Part shown: piece by piece, positions 53,018 to 62,811 of the stretch
Position numbering within the stretch: position 1 is the first letter of the stretch
How the letters are laid out: every line of letters starts with the position of its first letter
Origin: Arthrobacter sp. Leaf137
GTDB lineage: Bacteria > Actinomycetota > Actinomycetes > Actinomycetales > Micrococcaceae
Assembly: GCF_001423525.1 (NCBI RefSeq)
Contig: NZ_LMOI01000004.1
Span: 50,714-114,713 of the forward strand
Reading direction: 5' to 3'
Length of the DNA: 64,000 bases
The notes under the pieces: generated by a model
Databases searched by the model: none
The model's input: only the letters and a program-made list of their open reading frames with translations
What the model was told of the DNA's origin: nothing
Made by a program: the position numbers and the translations under genes

Positions 53018-54781
53018 CTACTTAGCCGCTACCGTACCGGACTCCGGAGCACCGGCAGTCACGGCAGCGGCCGTGTCGGCGTTGCCGCCCTGGTGGTCCA
53101 GGGCCGCCCTGACCAGTCCGGCGAACAGCGGATGCGGGCGGGTGGGGCGCGAACTCAGTTCCGGGTGCGCCTGGGTGGCCACGTAGTACGGGTGGACCTC
53201 GGCCGGAAGTTCGACGAACTCCACAAGCTTGCCGTCCGGGGACGTACCGGAGAAGACCAGTCCCTCGGCGGCGATCTGGTCGCGGTATTTGTTGTTGACC
53301 TCGTAGCGGTGGCGGTGGCGTTCGCTGACGGTGGTCTTGCCGTAGGTTCCGGCAATGACCGAGCCTTCATCGAGCTTGGCCTCATACAGGCCCAGGCGCA
53401 TGGTGCCGCCCAGGTCACCGCCGCCCTCGACGAACTCCAGCTGCTCTTCCATGGTGGCGATGACCGGGTACTTGGAGTCCGGCTCAAACTCGCTGGAGGA
53501 TGCACCTTCCAGGCCGACGACGTTGCGGGCGTACTCGATGACCATGCACTGCAGGCCGAGGCACAGGCCGAGCACCGGGAGCTTGGTCTCGCGGGCGAAC
53601 TTCAGGGCGCCCAGCTTGCCTTCGAGGCCGCGGATCCCGAAGCCGCCCGGGACGCAGATGGCGTCGACGCCGTCGAGTGCCTTGACCGCGCCCTCACGGG
53701 TTTCGCATTCGTCCGAGGGGACCCAACGGATCTTGACCTTGGTTTCGTTGGCAAAGCCGCCGGCGCGCAGGGCTTCGGTGACCGACAGGTAGGCGTCCGG
53801 CAGGTCGATGTACTTGCCCACGAGGGCGATCTCGACGTGGTGCCGCGGGTTGTGCACGGCTTCGAGCAGACGGTCCCAGCTGGTCCAGTCCACATCCTTG
53901 AACGGCAGGTCCAGGGCACGGACGATGTAGGAGTCCAGGCCTTGGGTGTGCAGGGTCTTGGGGATGTCGTAGATGCTGGGGGCATCCGGGCAGCCGATGA
54001 CGGCTTCGAGGTCAACGTCGCACATCCGGCCGATCTTGGCGCGCATGGCTTCGGGAATTTCGCGGTCCGACCGGATCACGATGGCTTCGGGCTGGATACC
54101 GATGGAACGCAGTGCCGCCACGGAGTGCTGCGTGGGCTTGGTCTTCAGTTCCTGGGACGGTCCGATGTACGGGACCAGGGACACGTGGACGAAGAAGACA
54201 TTGCCGCGGCCCACGTCCTGGCGGACCTGGCGGGCCGATTCGAGGAACGGCTGGGATTCGATATCACCAACGGTGCCGCCGATTTCGGTGATGATGACGT
54301 CCGGAGCGTTCTTGCCCTCGGCAGGCAGGCGCATCCGCCGCTTGATTTCGTCAGTGATGTGCGGAATGACCTGGACGGTGTCGCCGAGGTACTCACCGCG
54401 GCGCTCCTTGGCGATGACCGTTGAGTACACCTGTCCGGTGGTGACGTTCGCCGAACCCTCGAGGTTCTCGTCGAGGAACCGCTCGTAGTGCCCGATGTCC
54501 AGGTCCGTCTCGGCGCCGTCGTCGGTGACGAAGACCTCGCCGTGCTGGAAGGGGTTCATCGTGCCCGGATCCACATTCAGATAGGGATCGAGCTTCTGCA
54601 TTGTCACAGACAGGCCGCGCGCCCGCAGCAGGTGGCCGAGGCTCGATGCCGTCAGCCCCTTACCCAGCGAGGACGCCACACCACCGGTCACGAAGATGTG
54701 CTTGGTCGTCTTGGATGAGCCCGGGAACCGGGAATTTACACGGGAATTTGATCGCTGCACCACGGAATTCGAGCCTATCAT
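53018..54781 (-). CDS. pyrG: CTP synthase
   Basis: 587-residue glutamine-dependent CTP synthase. The N-terminal synthetase domain has [20 protein letters not shown] and [22 protein letters not shown]; the C-terminal class I glutaminase domain has [16 protein letters not shown] with the nucleophile Cys and [16 protein letters not shown] with the His/Glu pair. About 35 N-terminal residues before the conserved core are Ser/Asn-rich. ATG start at 54781 is favoured by AAGG upstream. Confidence 0.97.
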   Translation of the reverse strand: MIGSNSVVQRSNSRVNSRFPGSSKTTKHIFVTGGVASSLGKGLTASSLGHLLRARGLSVTMQKLDPYLNVDPGTMNPFQHGEVFVTDDGAETDLDIGHYERFLDENLEGSANVTTGQVYSTVIAKERRGEYLGDTVQVIPHITDEIKRRMRLPAEGKNAPDVIITEIGGTVGDIESQPFLESARQVRQDVGRGNVFFVHVSLVPYIGPSQELKTKPTQHSVAALRSIGIQPEAIVIRSDREIPEAMRAKIGRMCDVDLEAVIGCPDAPSIYDIPKTLHTQGLDSYIVRALDLPFKDVDWTSWDRLLEAVHNPRHHVEIALVGKYIDLPDAYLSVTEALRAGGFANETKVKIRWVPSDECETREGAVKALDGVDAICVPGGFGIRGLEGKLGALKFARETKLPVLGLCLGLQCMVIEYARNVVGLEGASSSEFEPDSKYPVIATMEEQLEFVEGGGDLGGTMRLGLYEAKLDEGSVIAGTYGKTTVSERHRHRYEVNNKYRDQIAAEGLVFSGTSPDGKLVEFVELPAEVHPYYVATQAHPELSSRPTRPHPLFAGLVRAALDHQGGNADTAAAVTAGAPESGTVAAK

Positions 54782-54906
54782 CAATTGAGCCTTCCACGGA
54801 TCGTCCGGACTGTTCCCCAAATGCTCCAGTGTGCAGTCCCGCGACCTTCCGGGCAAGGGCCCAAGGCCCTGGCCCGGCCACAAAGCCAGCAGGCGCGAAA
54901 GTCCCC

Positions 54907-56646
54907 TCAGCCGCGCTGCGGCAGGAGTTTGGCGTCGTCAAGCAGCTCCTGGGCGTGTGCCTGGGCGGATTCGGAGTCCTCCTGGCCGGCCAGCATCCGG
55001 GCCAGTTCCCGGACCCGTTCGGTCCCGTCGAGGAGGCGCACATCACTGGACGTGAACCCGGTGGCGGTGCCGCCGTCGGCCCCGCGGACTGAGGTCTTGG
55101 TCACGGTGATGTGCTGGTCTGCGAACGCCGCCACCTGCGGCAGGTGGGTTACCACCAGCACCTGGACGTGGCGGGCGAGCATGGCGAGGCGGCGGCCGAT
55201 CTCAACGGCGGCGCGTCCGCCCACACCGGCGTCCACCTCGTCGAAGACAAACGTGGGAACGGGGTCCACCGCGGCGAGCACCACCTCGATGGCCAGCATC
55301 ACGCGCGAAAGCTCACCGCCCGATGCGCCCTTGCCCAGGGGCCGGGCGGGGGCACCGGAATGCGGCTGGAGCAGGAACGCGATGTCGTCGGCCCCGTGCG
55401 GTCCCAGCTGCCCCGTCGGCTCAAGGTTGATCACCAGTGTGGCATCGGCCATGGCCAGTGCCTTGAGTTCGGCGCTGACCCGCGCTGACAGGTCCTTGGC
55501 AGCCTTGGCACGGATCTTGCTGATGGTGGCCGCCTGCTTGGTCAGGTCCGCCTCCGCACGTGCCACCTCGGCGTCCAGGGACTCAATCCGCGAGGAATCG
55601 TCCTGCAGTTCGTCGTGGCGGGCCCTGGCCTTCTCCGCCCACTCCAGCACTTCGTCGATGGTGGGCGCGTACTTGCGCACCAGCTTGGCCAGGGCACCGC
55701 GCCGGTCCTCGATCTCGGCAAGCCGCTCAGGGCCTTCCGTGTCGAGTCCCGCCTGGTAGCTGGCCAGGTCCGTAGCGATGTCGTTGAGCAGGAAGCCCAC
55801 TTCCGCCAGCCGGGCCGCGGCCGATCCGAGCTCAGCGTCGTGCTCAGCCACCTGCTCGAGCGTGCGCTTGGCCGCATCCACCAGGGTGGTGGCATCGCCC
55901 GCTTCGCCGAAGTCCTCCGCGATCAGGGCCTGGTGCGCGGTGCTGGCGGCGATCCGCAACTCCTCGACGTTGGCCAGTTTCACGGCCTCCGCCTTCAGCT
56001 GCCCGTCCTCCCCCGGCTGCGGATCCACCTCGTCGATCTCCGCCAGGGCGGTCTGCAGGGACTCGGCTTCGCGGAGCCTGTCCCGGGCGGCGCTGCGCAG
56101 GCTGTCCAGCTCCGCCTGGCTGGCCTTCCAGTGGCTGTAAAGCTCCTGGTAGGCGTTGAGCGGCCCGGCCAGCGTTTCACCGGCAAACTTGTCCAGCGCA
56201 CCACGTTGGGCTGCTGCGCCCTTGAGCCGGATCTGGTCGGTCTGTCCGTGGACCACCACCAGCGTTTCGCCGATTTCGGCCAGGACGCCGACGGGGGCCG
56301 CGCGGCCGCCCAGGAAAGCGCGGCTGCGTCCATCGGCACCGAGGCGGCGCGCCAGGATCAGTTCCGCGCCGCCGTCGAACTCTTCAGTTTCGGCGCCCGC
56401 CTCAAGCGCGCGGACCACGGCGGGGTGGCCGGCGTCGAGCTTCAGGACCGCTTCCGCGGTGGCACTTTTTGCGCCGCTTCGGACGGCACCGGCGTCCGAG
56501 CGTGCCCCCAGCAGCAGGCCGACGGCGGTGACCACCATCGTCTTGCCGGCACCGGTTTCACCGGTCACCACGCTGAGGCCGGGGCCCAGCGGCAGGGTTG
56601 CGTCGGTAATGACGCCAAGATCGCGGATTCTCAGTTCTTCAAGCAT
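54907..56646 (-). CDS. recN: DNA repair protein RecN
   Basis: 579-residue SMC-like ATPase for double-strand break repair. Walker A GETGAGKT at 29-36, a coiled-coil middle (about 170-370) and Walker [18 protein letters not shown]-terminal [13 protein letters not shown] is typical. It lies four bases after nadK in the tlyA-nadK-recN run. Length is normal for RecN. Confidence 0.96.
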   Translation of the reverse strand: MLEELRIRDLGVITDATLPLGPGLSVVTGETGAGKTMVVTAVGLLLGARSDAGAVRSGAKSATAEAVLKLDAGHPAVVRALEAGAETEEFDGGAELILARRLGADGRSRAFLGGRAAPVGVLAEIGETLVVVHGQTDQIRLKGAAAQRGALDKFAGETLAGPLNAYQELYSHWKASQAELDSLRSAARDRLREAESLQTALAEIDEVDPQPGEDGQLKAEAVKLANVEELRIAASTAHQALIAEDFGEAGDATTLVDAAKRTLEQVAEHDAELGSAAARLAEVGFLLNDIATDLASYQAGLDTEGPERLAEIEDRRGALAKLVRKYAPTIDEVLEWAEKARARHDELQDDSSRIESLDAEVARAEADLTKQAATISKIRAKAAKDLSARVSAELKALAMADATLVINLEPTGQLGPHGADDIAFLLQPHSGAPARPLGKGASGGELSRVMLAIEVVLAAVDPVPTFVFDEVDAGVGGRAAVEIGRRLAMLARHVQVLVVTHLPQVAAFADQHITVTKTSVRGADGGTATGFTSSDVRLLDGTERVRELARMLAGQEDSESAQAHAQELLDDAKLLPQRG

Positions 56647-56650
56647 GCAT

Positions 56651-57676
56651 TCACTCCGCAGTCGACGGATCAGGTTCAGTGTCCGGCCGGTCCGCCTGCG
56701 GCACCTGCAGCGGCTGCTTGGGCCGGGGCGTGCGGACTACGGGAATCGGCCCCGTATGGACCGCGCTGGCCTTGGGCACGGGCCCCCGCCAGCCGTGGAT
56801 GGGCAGCTCGAACTTACGGACCAGCCGGGCCGAGAAGGGCGTCTGGTGCGTGCGGGCCAATCGCACAGGGGTTGCGGATTTGGTGACTTCCACCCGGGCG
56901 CCCGGTGGAAGGTCCACGGACCGGCGGCCGTCACACCACAGGACACCCTGGGCCTCCGTGCGGCCCAGGACCTCCACCGCAAGCTTTGACCGGGGCGAAA
57001 CCACCAGGGGTTTGGCGAACAGGGCATGGGCGCTGATGGGGACGATGACCAGTGCTTCCACCTCCGGCCAGACCACCGGGCCGCCGGCAGAGAACGCATA
57101 GGCGGTGGACCCCGTGGGAGTGGCCATCACGATCCCGTCCGAGCCGAACGAGGTCAGCGGGCGTTCGTCCACTTCCGTGACCACCTCAAGCATCCGCTCC
57201 CGGTTGGCCTTCTCGATGGCGGCCTCGTTCAGTGCCCAGGTGTGCCAGATTTTCTGGCCCCGGACCCATACCTGGACATCGATGGTCATCCGCTCTTCCA
57301 CGGTGTAGTCGCGGCTTGCGATCCATTCCACCGTTTGGGCCAGGTCGGCACGCTCACTCTCGGCAAGGAAGCCCACATGGCCGAGATTGACACCCAGCAG
57401 CGGAACGTTCACCTCGCGGACCAGCTCGGCCGCGCGCAGGATGGTGCCGTCGCCGCCGAGGACCATCACCAGTTCCACTTCCGGCAGCCGCACATGGTCG
57501 TGGAGGACTTCGACGGGCTGGGCCAGGTGCCCGAAGAACCGCTCCATGTCATCCAGTTCGGACTCCTGCATGACGGGGACAATGCCCGAGGCATGCAGGA
57601 GCGCACAGGCCTCCCAGGCGGCCTTCAGCGATTCCTCGCGGCCGGTATGGGCAAGGACCAGTACACGCCTGCTCAT
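56651..57676 (-). CDS. nadK: NAD kinase
   Basis: 341-residue ATP (or polyphosphate)-NAD 2'-phosphotransferase. GGDGTIL at 74-80, VNLGHVGFLAE, SDGIVMATPTGSTAYAFSAGGP are the family motifs. The C-terminal ~40 residues are Pro-rich and unconserved. ATG start at 57676. Sits between tlyA (13-base gap) and recN, as in M. tuberculosis. Confidence 0.96.
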   Translation of the reverse strand: MSRRVLVLAHTGREESLKAAWEACALLHASGIVPVMQESELDDMERFFGHLAQPVEVLHDHVRLPEVELVMVLGGDGTILRAAELVREVNVPLLGVNLGHVGFLAESERADLAQTVEWIASRDYTVEERMTIDVQVWVRGQKIWHTWALNEAAIEKANRERMLEVVTEVDERPLTSFGSDGIVMATPTGSTAYAFSAGGPVVWPEVEALVIVPISAHALFAKPLVVSPRSKLAVEVLGRTEAQGVLWCDGRRSVDLPPGARVEVTKSATPVRLARTHQTPFSARLVRKFELPIHGWRGPVPKASAVHTGPIPVVRTPRPKQPLQVPQADRPDTEPDPSTAE

Positions 57677-57689
57677 CAGGTTCCGCTCT

Positions 57690-58505
57690 CTAGTGGTTCG
57701 GCCAGATTTGTCCGAGCAAAGCAGCAGCTGCCGCCTCCCGCTCTTCGATCTTAGGCAAGTCTTGGGTGATCCTGCGTCTTATCCACAGGAAGTATTCGAC
57801 GTTTCCGTCCTGGCCAGGCAGCGGACTCACCGCCAGCCCGTGCAGGTCCAGTCCGGCGTCGAGCGCTGCCGTGGCCACCTTGTGCACCGCGAGCCGCCGT
57901 TCCCGTTCCGAGGTGACCACGCCGGTCCGGCCCAGGCGGTCCTTGCCGATTTCGAACTGGGGCTTGACCATGAGCACCAGGTCGCCGCCCGGTTCCGTGC
58001 AACCGGCCAGGGCCTGCACCACCAGGGTGAGGGAGATGAAGGAGAGGTCTGCGACGGTCAGGGCGGCCTGGCCGCCGATGTCACCCGGAACCATGTACCT
58101 GACATTCATGCCCTCGTGGACGGAGACGCGCGGATCGCTGCGGAGGTGGGGCACCAGTTGGCCATGCCCGACGTCGACAGCCACCACGTGTGCCGCGCCG
58201 CGCCGGAGCAGGACGTCGGTGAAGCCGCCGGTGGACGCGCCGGCGTCCAGGCACCGCTTTCCCTCGGCCGTAATGCCCGGGAAGGCGTCGAGGGCGCCGG
58301 CCAGTTTGTGGCCGGCGCGGCTGGCGTAGGTGTCCTGATCGTCATGTTCGACGGCGAGATCCCGGTCCTCGTCAACCTGCAGTGACGCTTTGGCGAGGAC
58401 TTTGCCGTCGGAGCTGACCTTGCCTTCGGCGATGAGGGTTGCGGCATGCGTCCGGGACCTGGCGAGGCCCCGGGCCACCAGGGCCTGGTCGAGGCGTACC
58501 GGCAT
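57690..58505 (-). CDS. tlyA: rRNA 2'-O-methyltransferase TlyA
   Basis: 271-residue enzyme that 2'-O-methylates 16S C1409 and 23S C1920; loss confers capreomycin resistance in mycobacteria. The N-terminal S4 domain (VRLDQALVARGLARSRTHAATLI) is followed by an RrmJ-type methyltransferase domain: KRCLDAGASTGGFTDVLL (SAM-binding), VDVGHGQL and LMVKPQFE with a catalytic Lys. ATG at 58505 overlaps the stop of the small upstream gene by one base. It is followed by nadK. Confidence 0.95.
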   Translation of the reverse strand: MPVRLDQALVARGLARSRTHAATLIAEGKVSSDGKVLAKASLQVDEDRDLAVEHDDQDTYASRAGHKLAGALDAFPGITAEGKRCLDAGASTGGFTDVLLRRGAAHVVAVDVGHGQLVPHLRSDPRVSVHEGMNVRYMVPGDIGGQAALTVADLSFISLTLVVQALAGCTEPGGDLVLMVKPQFEIGKDRLGRTGVVTSERERRLAVHKVATAALDAGLDLHGLAVSPLPGQDGNVEYFLWIRRRITQDLPKIEEREAAAAALLGQIWPNH

Positions 58506-58801
58506 CAGACTCCGCCGTCCGCCGGGCCGGACACCCGGGTTCCCGGCATCTGGGGCCCGGGAGTCCGGGTTGCAAGGTCCCGGGGTTCAAGGTCCTGGGG
58601 CTTGGCGTTCAGGGCATCCAGCAACTCATCATGAAGCCTGGCGTAGGCCTCTTCGTGCTCTTCAACGGGAGTGGCCGGCAGGGTTTCCAAGACTGTCAGG
58701 GCTTGGGCCACCACGGCGTCAGGGATCGCCGCGGCGTCCAGCCCGGGCCATTCCCGCGACGGCTGGGCTGATGATTCTTCAGGTCCGGTCAGCTCAGTCA
58801 T
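58505..58801 (-). CDS. Small conserved protein of unknown function
   Basis: 98-residue acidic protein between the HAD phosphatase and tlyA, in the place of Rv1693. A helical core EEHEEAYARLHDELLDALNAK is preceded by a low-complexity Ser/Glu-rich start and followed by a Pro-rich tail. It overlaps tlyA by one base and starts nine bases after the HAD gene. No function is inferred beyond co-expression with rRNA methylation and HAD neighbours. Confidence 0.82.
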   Translation of the reverse strand: MTELTGPEESSAQPSREWPGLDAAAIPDAVVAQALTVLETLPATPVEEHEEAYARLHDELLDALNAKPQDLEPRDLATRTPGPQMPGTRVSGPADGGV

Positions 58802-58810
58802 TCGTTCAGT

Positions 58811-59800
58811 CTAGTGACCGAGCCAGGCCAGCTTGGGCGCCTGAGCGGCGGGGGCGTCCGGTGTCGCGGCCCACCACGCGGCACAGGCGGCCCGCCACGC
58901 ATCAAGGCTGTCCTTGCTGCCAATGACGCCCACTGCACCGTTGGCGACGCGTGCCGTGGCGTCGCCGCAGGCGTACGTGCCGTCGTCGTGCGTCACCTCG
59001 GGGTACGGGCGGTACAGGTCGGACAGGGCGCTGATGATGTAATCCGGGCGCTCGGCGGCGCGGGCGGCCAGGATCGATTCCAGCGTGTCGACGCCGGTCA
59101 GCACGGCAACGGTGGCAAACCCGGCATTGTTGCCGCCGAGGATGTCGGTGTCCAGCCGGTCGCCCACTACCAGCGGGCGTTCGGCGCCCAGCCGCTTGGC
59201 AGCGGAATGGAACAGCGGTGCCTCCGGCTTGCCTGCCACGAGCGGCGTCCGGCCGGTGGCAGCGGTCACCGCCGCCACCAGCGTTCCGTTCCCGGGTGCA
59301 ATCCCACGTGCCTGCGGGATGGACATGTCGGTGTTCGTCGCCACCCACAGGGCCCCGGCGGACACCACGTAAGCAGCTTCGGCCAGGTCCTTCCAGCCGA
59401 TACCAGGGTTGAAGCCCTGGACCACGGCCACGGGTTCCTCGTCCTGGCCGAAGACAGGGGTGAGGCCCACGAGCTCGATTTCGCGGGCCAGCGCCGGACT
59501 TCCCGTGATGAGGACCTTCGAGCCCGGCGCCAGGCGCGAAGCCAGCAGGTCGGCGGCCGCCTGTGAGGAACTGACTACCTGCTCATCCTCTGCCGGCGCC
59601 CCCAGTTCCCTCAGGTGGGCTGCCACCTCGGCCGGGGAACGCGAAGCGTTGTTCGTGACGTATCCAAGACCCACGCCCACCCCGGCCAGCTGCTGCAGCG
59701 ACTCCACGGCACCCGGAATGGCATGCGGGCCGGCGTACACCACCCCGTCCAGGTCGGACAGGAGGGCGTCAAAGCGGGAAATCAGGGAAATGGCAGTCAT
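58811..59800 (-). CDS. HAD-superfamily phosphatase, NagD-like
   Basis: 329-residue HAD subclass IIA hydrolase. DLDGVVY (with the two catalytic Asp residues) near 16-22, VTNNASRSPAEVA, GKPEAPLFHSAAK and VGDRLDTDILGGNNAG give the four HAD motifs. Probable p-nitrophenylphosphatase or sugar-phosphate phosphatase; substrate unknown. Matches Rv1692 by position. ATG start at 59800, five bases after the TPR protein stop; nine bases before the small protein gene. Confidence 0.92.
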   Translation of the reverse strand: MTAISLISRFDALLSDLDGVVYAGPHAIPGAVESLQQLAGVGVGLGYVTNNASRSPAEVAAHLRELGAPAEDEQVVSSSQAAADLLASRLAPGSKVLITGSPALAREIELVGLTPVFGQDEEPVAVVQGFNPGIGWKDLAEAAYVVSAGALWVATNTDMSIPQARGIAPGNGTLVAAVTAATGRTPLVAGKPEAPLFHSAAKRLGAERPLVVGDRLDTDILGGNNAGFATVAVLTGVDTLESILAARAAERPDYIISALSDLYRPYPEVTHDDGTYACGDATARVANGAVGVIGSKDSLDAWRAACAAWWAATPDAPAAQAPKLAWLGH

Positions 59801-59805
59801 TCGGT

Positions 59806-61659
59806 TCAGTCTTCCCGGCGGTCCTGGTTGGCTGCAGCGTCGTCGCCGGGCTCTTCACTGCCGGCTTCTTCGTTGCTGCTGGCTTCGTTGGTGCTGTCTT
59901 CCTTGTCGGTGTCCAGTTCATCCGGTTCCACCGAATCCTCGTCCGACTCTGCGTCGTCAGAGGCGAAGTAATCCGCATCCTGGTCGTCCACGTTCTGGTC
60001 CACAGCGTCCTGCGCGTTGGCACCTTCTGCGGTGCCGTCGTCGGACGAGGAGCCTTCCTGGCTGCCGGCAGCTGCCGAATCTGTTTCGGAGGCTTTGACG
60101 GCGTGTTCGCGAAGTCGCCGGCGTTCGGCCTCTTCGCGGGCCTCTTCCTCTTCATCCCAGCCGAGGTCGATGATGTCAGGCTCTTCGTCAACGCCCTGTC
60201 CCAGTGCGTTCTCTGCGACGACGGCCTGCTTGTTCCACTTGTCTGCTTCGGCGGCGCGTCCCACGGCTGAGAGCGCGCCGGCGTAGGCGCGGAACAGCCG
60301 GGGGCTGTAGGAGAAGGCACGGTTGATGTCCAGCTGCGGAATCTCCAGCTCAGCGACGGCGGCATCGAGCTGGTCCAGGTCGGTCCTCGCGCCGGCGGCC
60401 ACGATGGCAAGTTCCACCTTGCCGGGAGCGTCCAGGTCCTGCGCTTCCTCGGAACGGGCAACATCCAGTGCCCGGTCCGGGCGGCCGAGTCCACGCTCGC
60501 AGTCAGCCATGACAGGCAGGTGGACGTTGGAGCCGCTGATCCGCCGATACGTGCGGAACTCGCGCAGGGCTTCCCCGTAGTGTCCCGCGGCGTAGGCCGT
60601 CAGCCCGACGGCTTCGCGGACTGCACCGAGGCGGCCGCCTCGGCGGCTCGCCGCTAGGGCGTGCTGGAAGGCCAGTTCCGGCTCGTCGTCAATCAGGCGT
60701 CCGGCCATCACCAGGTGGCGGGCAACCCACTCGGCGCTCTTGGGCTCAAGGGTCTTGATCTGGTGCTGCGTGGCGCGGTCCAACTCCTTGCCCGTGACGT
60801 CCTCATCGATCTCGGGTGAGCGTTCGCGGTCGGGCCGGTTGGAGCTGCGGATATCGGCAGCGTTGTGGGTGCGGACGGGGCGCTCTTCCTGGCGGTCCCG
60901 GCCGAAGCCGCGGCTGGAGTCGCCACGGAACGAGTCGCCACGGCCTGCTCCACGATCGGCTCCGCCGCGGGCGGGGCCACGGTCAGAACCGCGGTCGAAA
61001 CTGCGGGAGTCTCTATCCTGCCGGTCGCCGAAGGGCTTGCGGGTCTCGCCGCCGCCAAAGCTGCGGCGCTCCTGGTCACCCTCACGGCGCGGACGGTCGC
61101 CAAACGGCTTACGATCCCGATCACCATAAGGACGGCTTTCACGATCGCCATAAGGCTTGCGGGTCTCGCCGCCGCCAAAGCTGCGGCGCTCCTGGTCACC
61201 GTCGCGACGGGGACGGTCGCCAAACGGCTTACGATCCCGATCACCATAAGGACGGTTCTCACGATCGCCATAAGGCTTCCGCTCACCACCACCGCTGAAA
61301 CCACGGCGATCCTGGTCACCGTCACGGCGCGGACGGTCACCAAAAGGCTTACGATCCCGATCACCAAAAGGACGATTCTCACGGTCACCATAAGGCTTCC
61401 GCTCACCACCTCCGCCAAAACCACGGCGATCCTGGTCACCGTCACGACGGGGACGGTCACCAAAAGGCTTACGATCCCGATCACCAAAAGGACGGCTCTC
61501 ACGATCGCCATAAGGCTTCCGCTCACCGTTACCGGAGGAGCGTTCGTTGTTGTCGCGGTTGCCGCGGCCCCGGAACCCACGCGGGTCACCGCCCGAGTTG
61601 TTGTTTCCCCGGAACGCTCCGCGGTCGTTGCCGCGGTTTCCTCCGCCGTGTTCGGCCAT
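59806..61659 (-). CDS. TPR protein with RG/D-rich tandem repeats
   Basis: 617-residue protein in the place of Rv1691. N-terminal Gly/Asn/Arg-rich segment, then four 40-residue repeats (about 47-206; unit pattern GERKPYGDRESRPFGDRDRK followed by PFGDRPRRDGDQDRRGFGGG), more RG/D-rich sequence, then a tetratricopeptide-like helical domain (about 300-500: AVGLTAYAAGHYGEALREFRTYRR, AGALSAVGRAAEADKWN) and a very acidic tail (about 530-617). The ATG at 61659 follows AGGAGG. It heads the HAD-tlyA-nadK-recN operon. Function unknown; the repeats look like RNA- or protein-binding low-complexity sequence, as inference. Confidence 0.88.
   Translation of the reverse strand: MAEHGGGNRGNDRGAFRGNNNSGGDPRGFRGRGNRDNNERSSGNGERKPYGDRESRPFGDRDRKPFGDRPRRDGDQDRRGFGGGGERKPYGDRENRPFGDRDRKPFGDRPRRDGDQDRRGFSGGGERKPYGDRENRPYGDRDRKPFGDRPRRDGDQERRSFGGGETRKPYGDRESRPYGDRDRKPFGDRPRREGDQERRSFGGGETRKPFGDRQDRDSRSFDRGSDRGPARGGADRGAGRGDSFRGDSSRGFGRDRQEERPVRTHNAADIRSSNRPDRERSPEIDEDVTGKELDRATQHQIKTLEPKSAEWVARHLVMAGRLIDDEPELAFQHALAASRRGGRLGAVREAVGLTAYAAGHYGEALREFRTYRRISGSNVHLPVMADCERGLGRPDRALDVARSEEAQDLDAPGKVELAIVAAGARTDLDQLDAAVAELEIPQLDINRAFSYSPRLFRAYAGALSAVGRAAEADKWNKQAVVAENALGQGVDEEPDIIDLGWDEEEEAREEAERRRLREHAVKASETDSAAAGSQEGSSSDDGTAEGANAQDAVDQNVDDQDADYFASDDAESDEDSVEPDELDTDKEDSTNEASSNEEAGSEEPGDDAAANQDRRED
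61042..61521 (-). repeat. Four 120-bp tandem repeats within the TPR gene
   Basis: Exact 120-base period encoding 40 residues per unit, with few base changes between copies and a degenerate fifth start below 61042. All changes keep the reading frame, and some swap residues (for example GGGGE/GGGET, RPF/RPY). Confidence 0.9.
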
Positions 61660-62128
61660 GATGGATTCCTCCTGTTGTGAGCCGACCACTGGCGCAAACT
61701 GCAGCCGCTCGTATACGTGCTTCTTACTTACGCAACCCGAAACCAAGCGCTTCCAGGTCCGTACGTCTCCATCAATTCTAGGGGAGCCCGCATAATCGAC
61801 GGTCCAGAGTGGGCCATGATGGCTGCATCGTGTGAATCTTCACACCGCTGCACGCCCGTGGTGGCACTTTCGCCGGCAGCCCGCTCCGCACCGCCGCGTT
61901 CCCCTCTCCTGACGCGCGCTCACTTGTGGCGGCTATCCTTACGACGCGTGCTCACTTGTGGCGGTTGCCAGGGGCTTTTGTTGCGCTGCCAGGTGGGGTT
62001 TTTAGGAGCGGGTGTTGGGAGCCCGATGTGATGGGGCATCGGAGGTGGTCGTTCCCTGGTTAGAGCCGGGGGGTGCCTCTATGGTTTTCGTCAAGCGGCT
62101 ATTGCCGCGTTGCTACGGACAGGAGTGG
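61660..62128. other. Gene-poor region with dispersed repeat copy 1
   Basis: No convincing gene in this 469-base stretch. It holds a small palindrome GTGTGAA-TC-TTCACAC at 61830-61845 and the first copy of the dispersed repeat (61911-62075). Promoter sequences for the TPR operon are expected near 61670-61750 but none stands out. Confidence 0.5.
61911..62075 (+). repeat. Dispersed repeat element, copy 1
   Basis: About 165 bases that align with 63559-63720 at high identity. Starts with GACGCGCGCTCACTTGTGG and contains the 15-mer GCTCACTTGTGGCGG twice (61918-61932 and 61950-61964), then AGCGGGTGTTGGG and ATGGGGCATCGG. Not coding in any likely frame. Confidence 0.85.
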
Positions 62129-62395
62129 CTACTCCCCCATGCCGGGATGCACCCGGACGAAGTCGACCTTATTTCCGGAGTTTGTCCGGGCCGCCGGCTT
62201 CCTGTCGAAACCGCGCGCGTCGAGGCCGTTCTTGGCGCGGAACTCGGCCATCGCGGCATCGTACGCTGCGTTGAGCGTCTTGCCGGAGAATTCGCGTGAG
62301 GTGCCGTCGTTGAAGGCGATGGCGATCCGGATGCTGGCCGGGTAGTGGCGGTTCATCCGGACGAAGCCTTCTGCGTCCTGCTGGAGAGTAATCAA
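62129..62395 (-). CDS. Small protein of unknown function
   Basis: 88-residue protein with a start that is probably TTG at 62395 (TTGATTACTCTCC); MNRHYPASIRIAIAF 13 codons on is an alternative. Predicted beta/alpha fold: SIRIAIAFNDGTSREFSGKT, then a helix AAYDAAMAEFRAKNG and a basic tail KPAARTNSGNKVDFVRVHP. Unrecognised family. It lies divergent to the HhH gene, inside the pair of dispersed repeats. Confidence 0.6.
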   Translation of the reverse strand: MITLQQDAEGFVRMNRHYPASIRIAIAFNDGTSREFSGKTLNAAYDAAMAEFRAKNGLDARGFDRKPAARTNSGNKVDFVRVHPGMGE

Positions 62396-62490
62396 GGGAG
62401 CTTCTTTCGTTGTGCGAACAGCCTCCAGTCTGACGCACCACGCAACGCAGTACGTCCAACGGCACCGGCCGTGACGGTACGCTGGGCGGC

Positions 62491-62709
62491 ATGAGCACCC
62501 GAGACATACCAGCGCAGATCGGCGACCTGCCACCACTGAGCCGGCCGGCGAACAGCGCACTCCTGCAGGCGGGCATCACAACGCTGGCCCAGGCCGCGGA
62601 CCACTCCGCCAGGGATCTGCTGGCCATGCATGGGGTAGGTCCCAAAGCCATCCGCCTGCTCGATGCCGCCCTCGCCGATCGCGGCCTAAGCTTCGCCGGC
62701 GGGTCCTAA
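62491..62709 (+). CDS. Small helix-hairpin-helix protein
   Basis: 72-residue protein with a helix-hairpin-helix fold (LPPLSRPANSALLQAGITTL, HGVGPKAIRLLDAALADRGL) resembling the RNA polymerase alpha C-terminal domain and small HhH DNA-binding proteins of actinobacteria. Probably binds DNA without sequence specificity. ATG start at 62491 with a weak ribosome-binding site. Neighbours do not suggest a pathway. Confidence 0.78.
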   Translation: MSTRDIPAQIGDLPPLSRPANSALLQAGITTLAQAADHSARDLLAMHGVGPKAIRLLDAALADRGLSFAGGS

Positions 62710-62811
62710 GCGGTAACTCCGGTCCGGCATGCGCACTGTGCCTCTGCGAAAATTCCGGGCGTAGACTGGCCGCACCACTGCCGGTGGAGGCACGCGTTAC
62801 GGAGGCACCGC

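Noticed and set aside
61042..61521. CRISPR array
   Set aside because: The period is exactly 120 bases with no unique spacers, and each unit is coding in frame.
60865..61680. Plus-strand protein of 271 residues rich in Thr, Ile and Ala
   Set aside because: It is the antisense reading of the 120-bp repeats in the TPR gene; its own periodicity follows from that.
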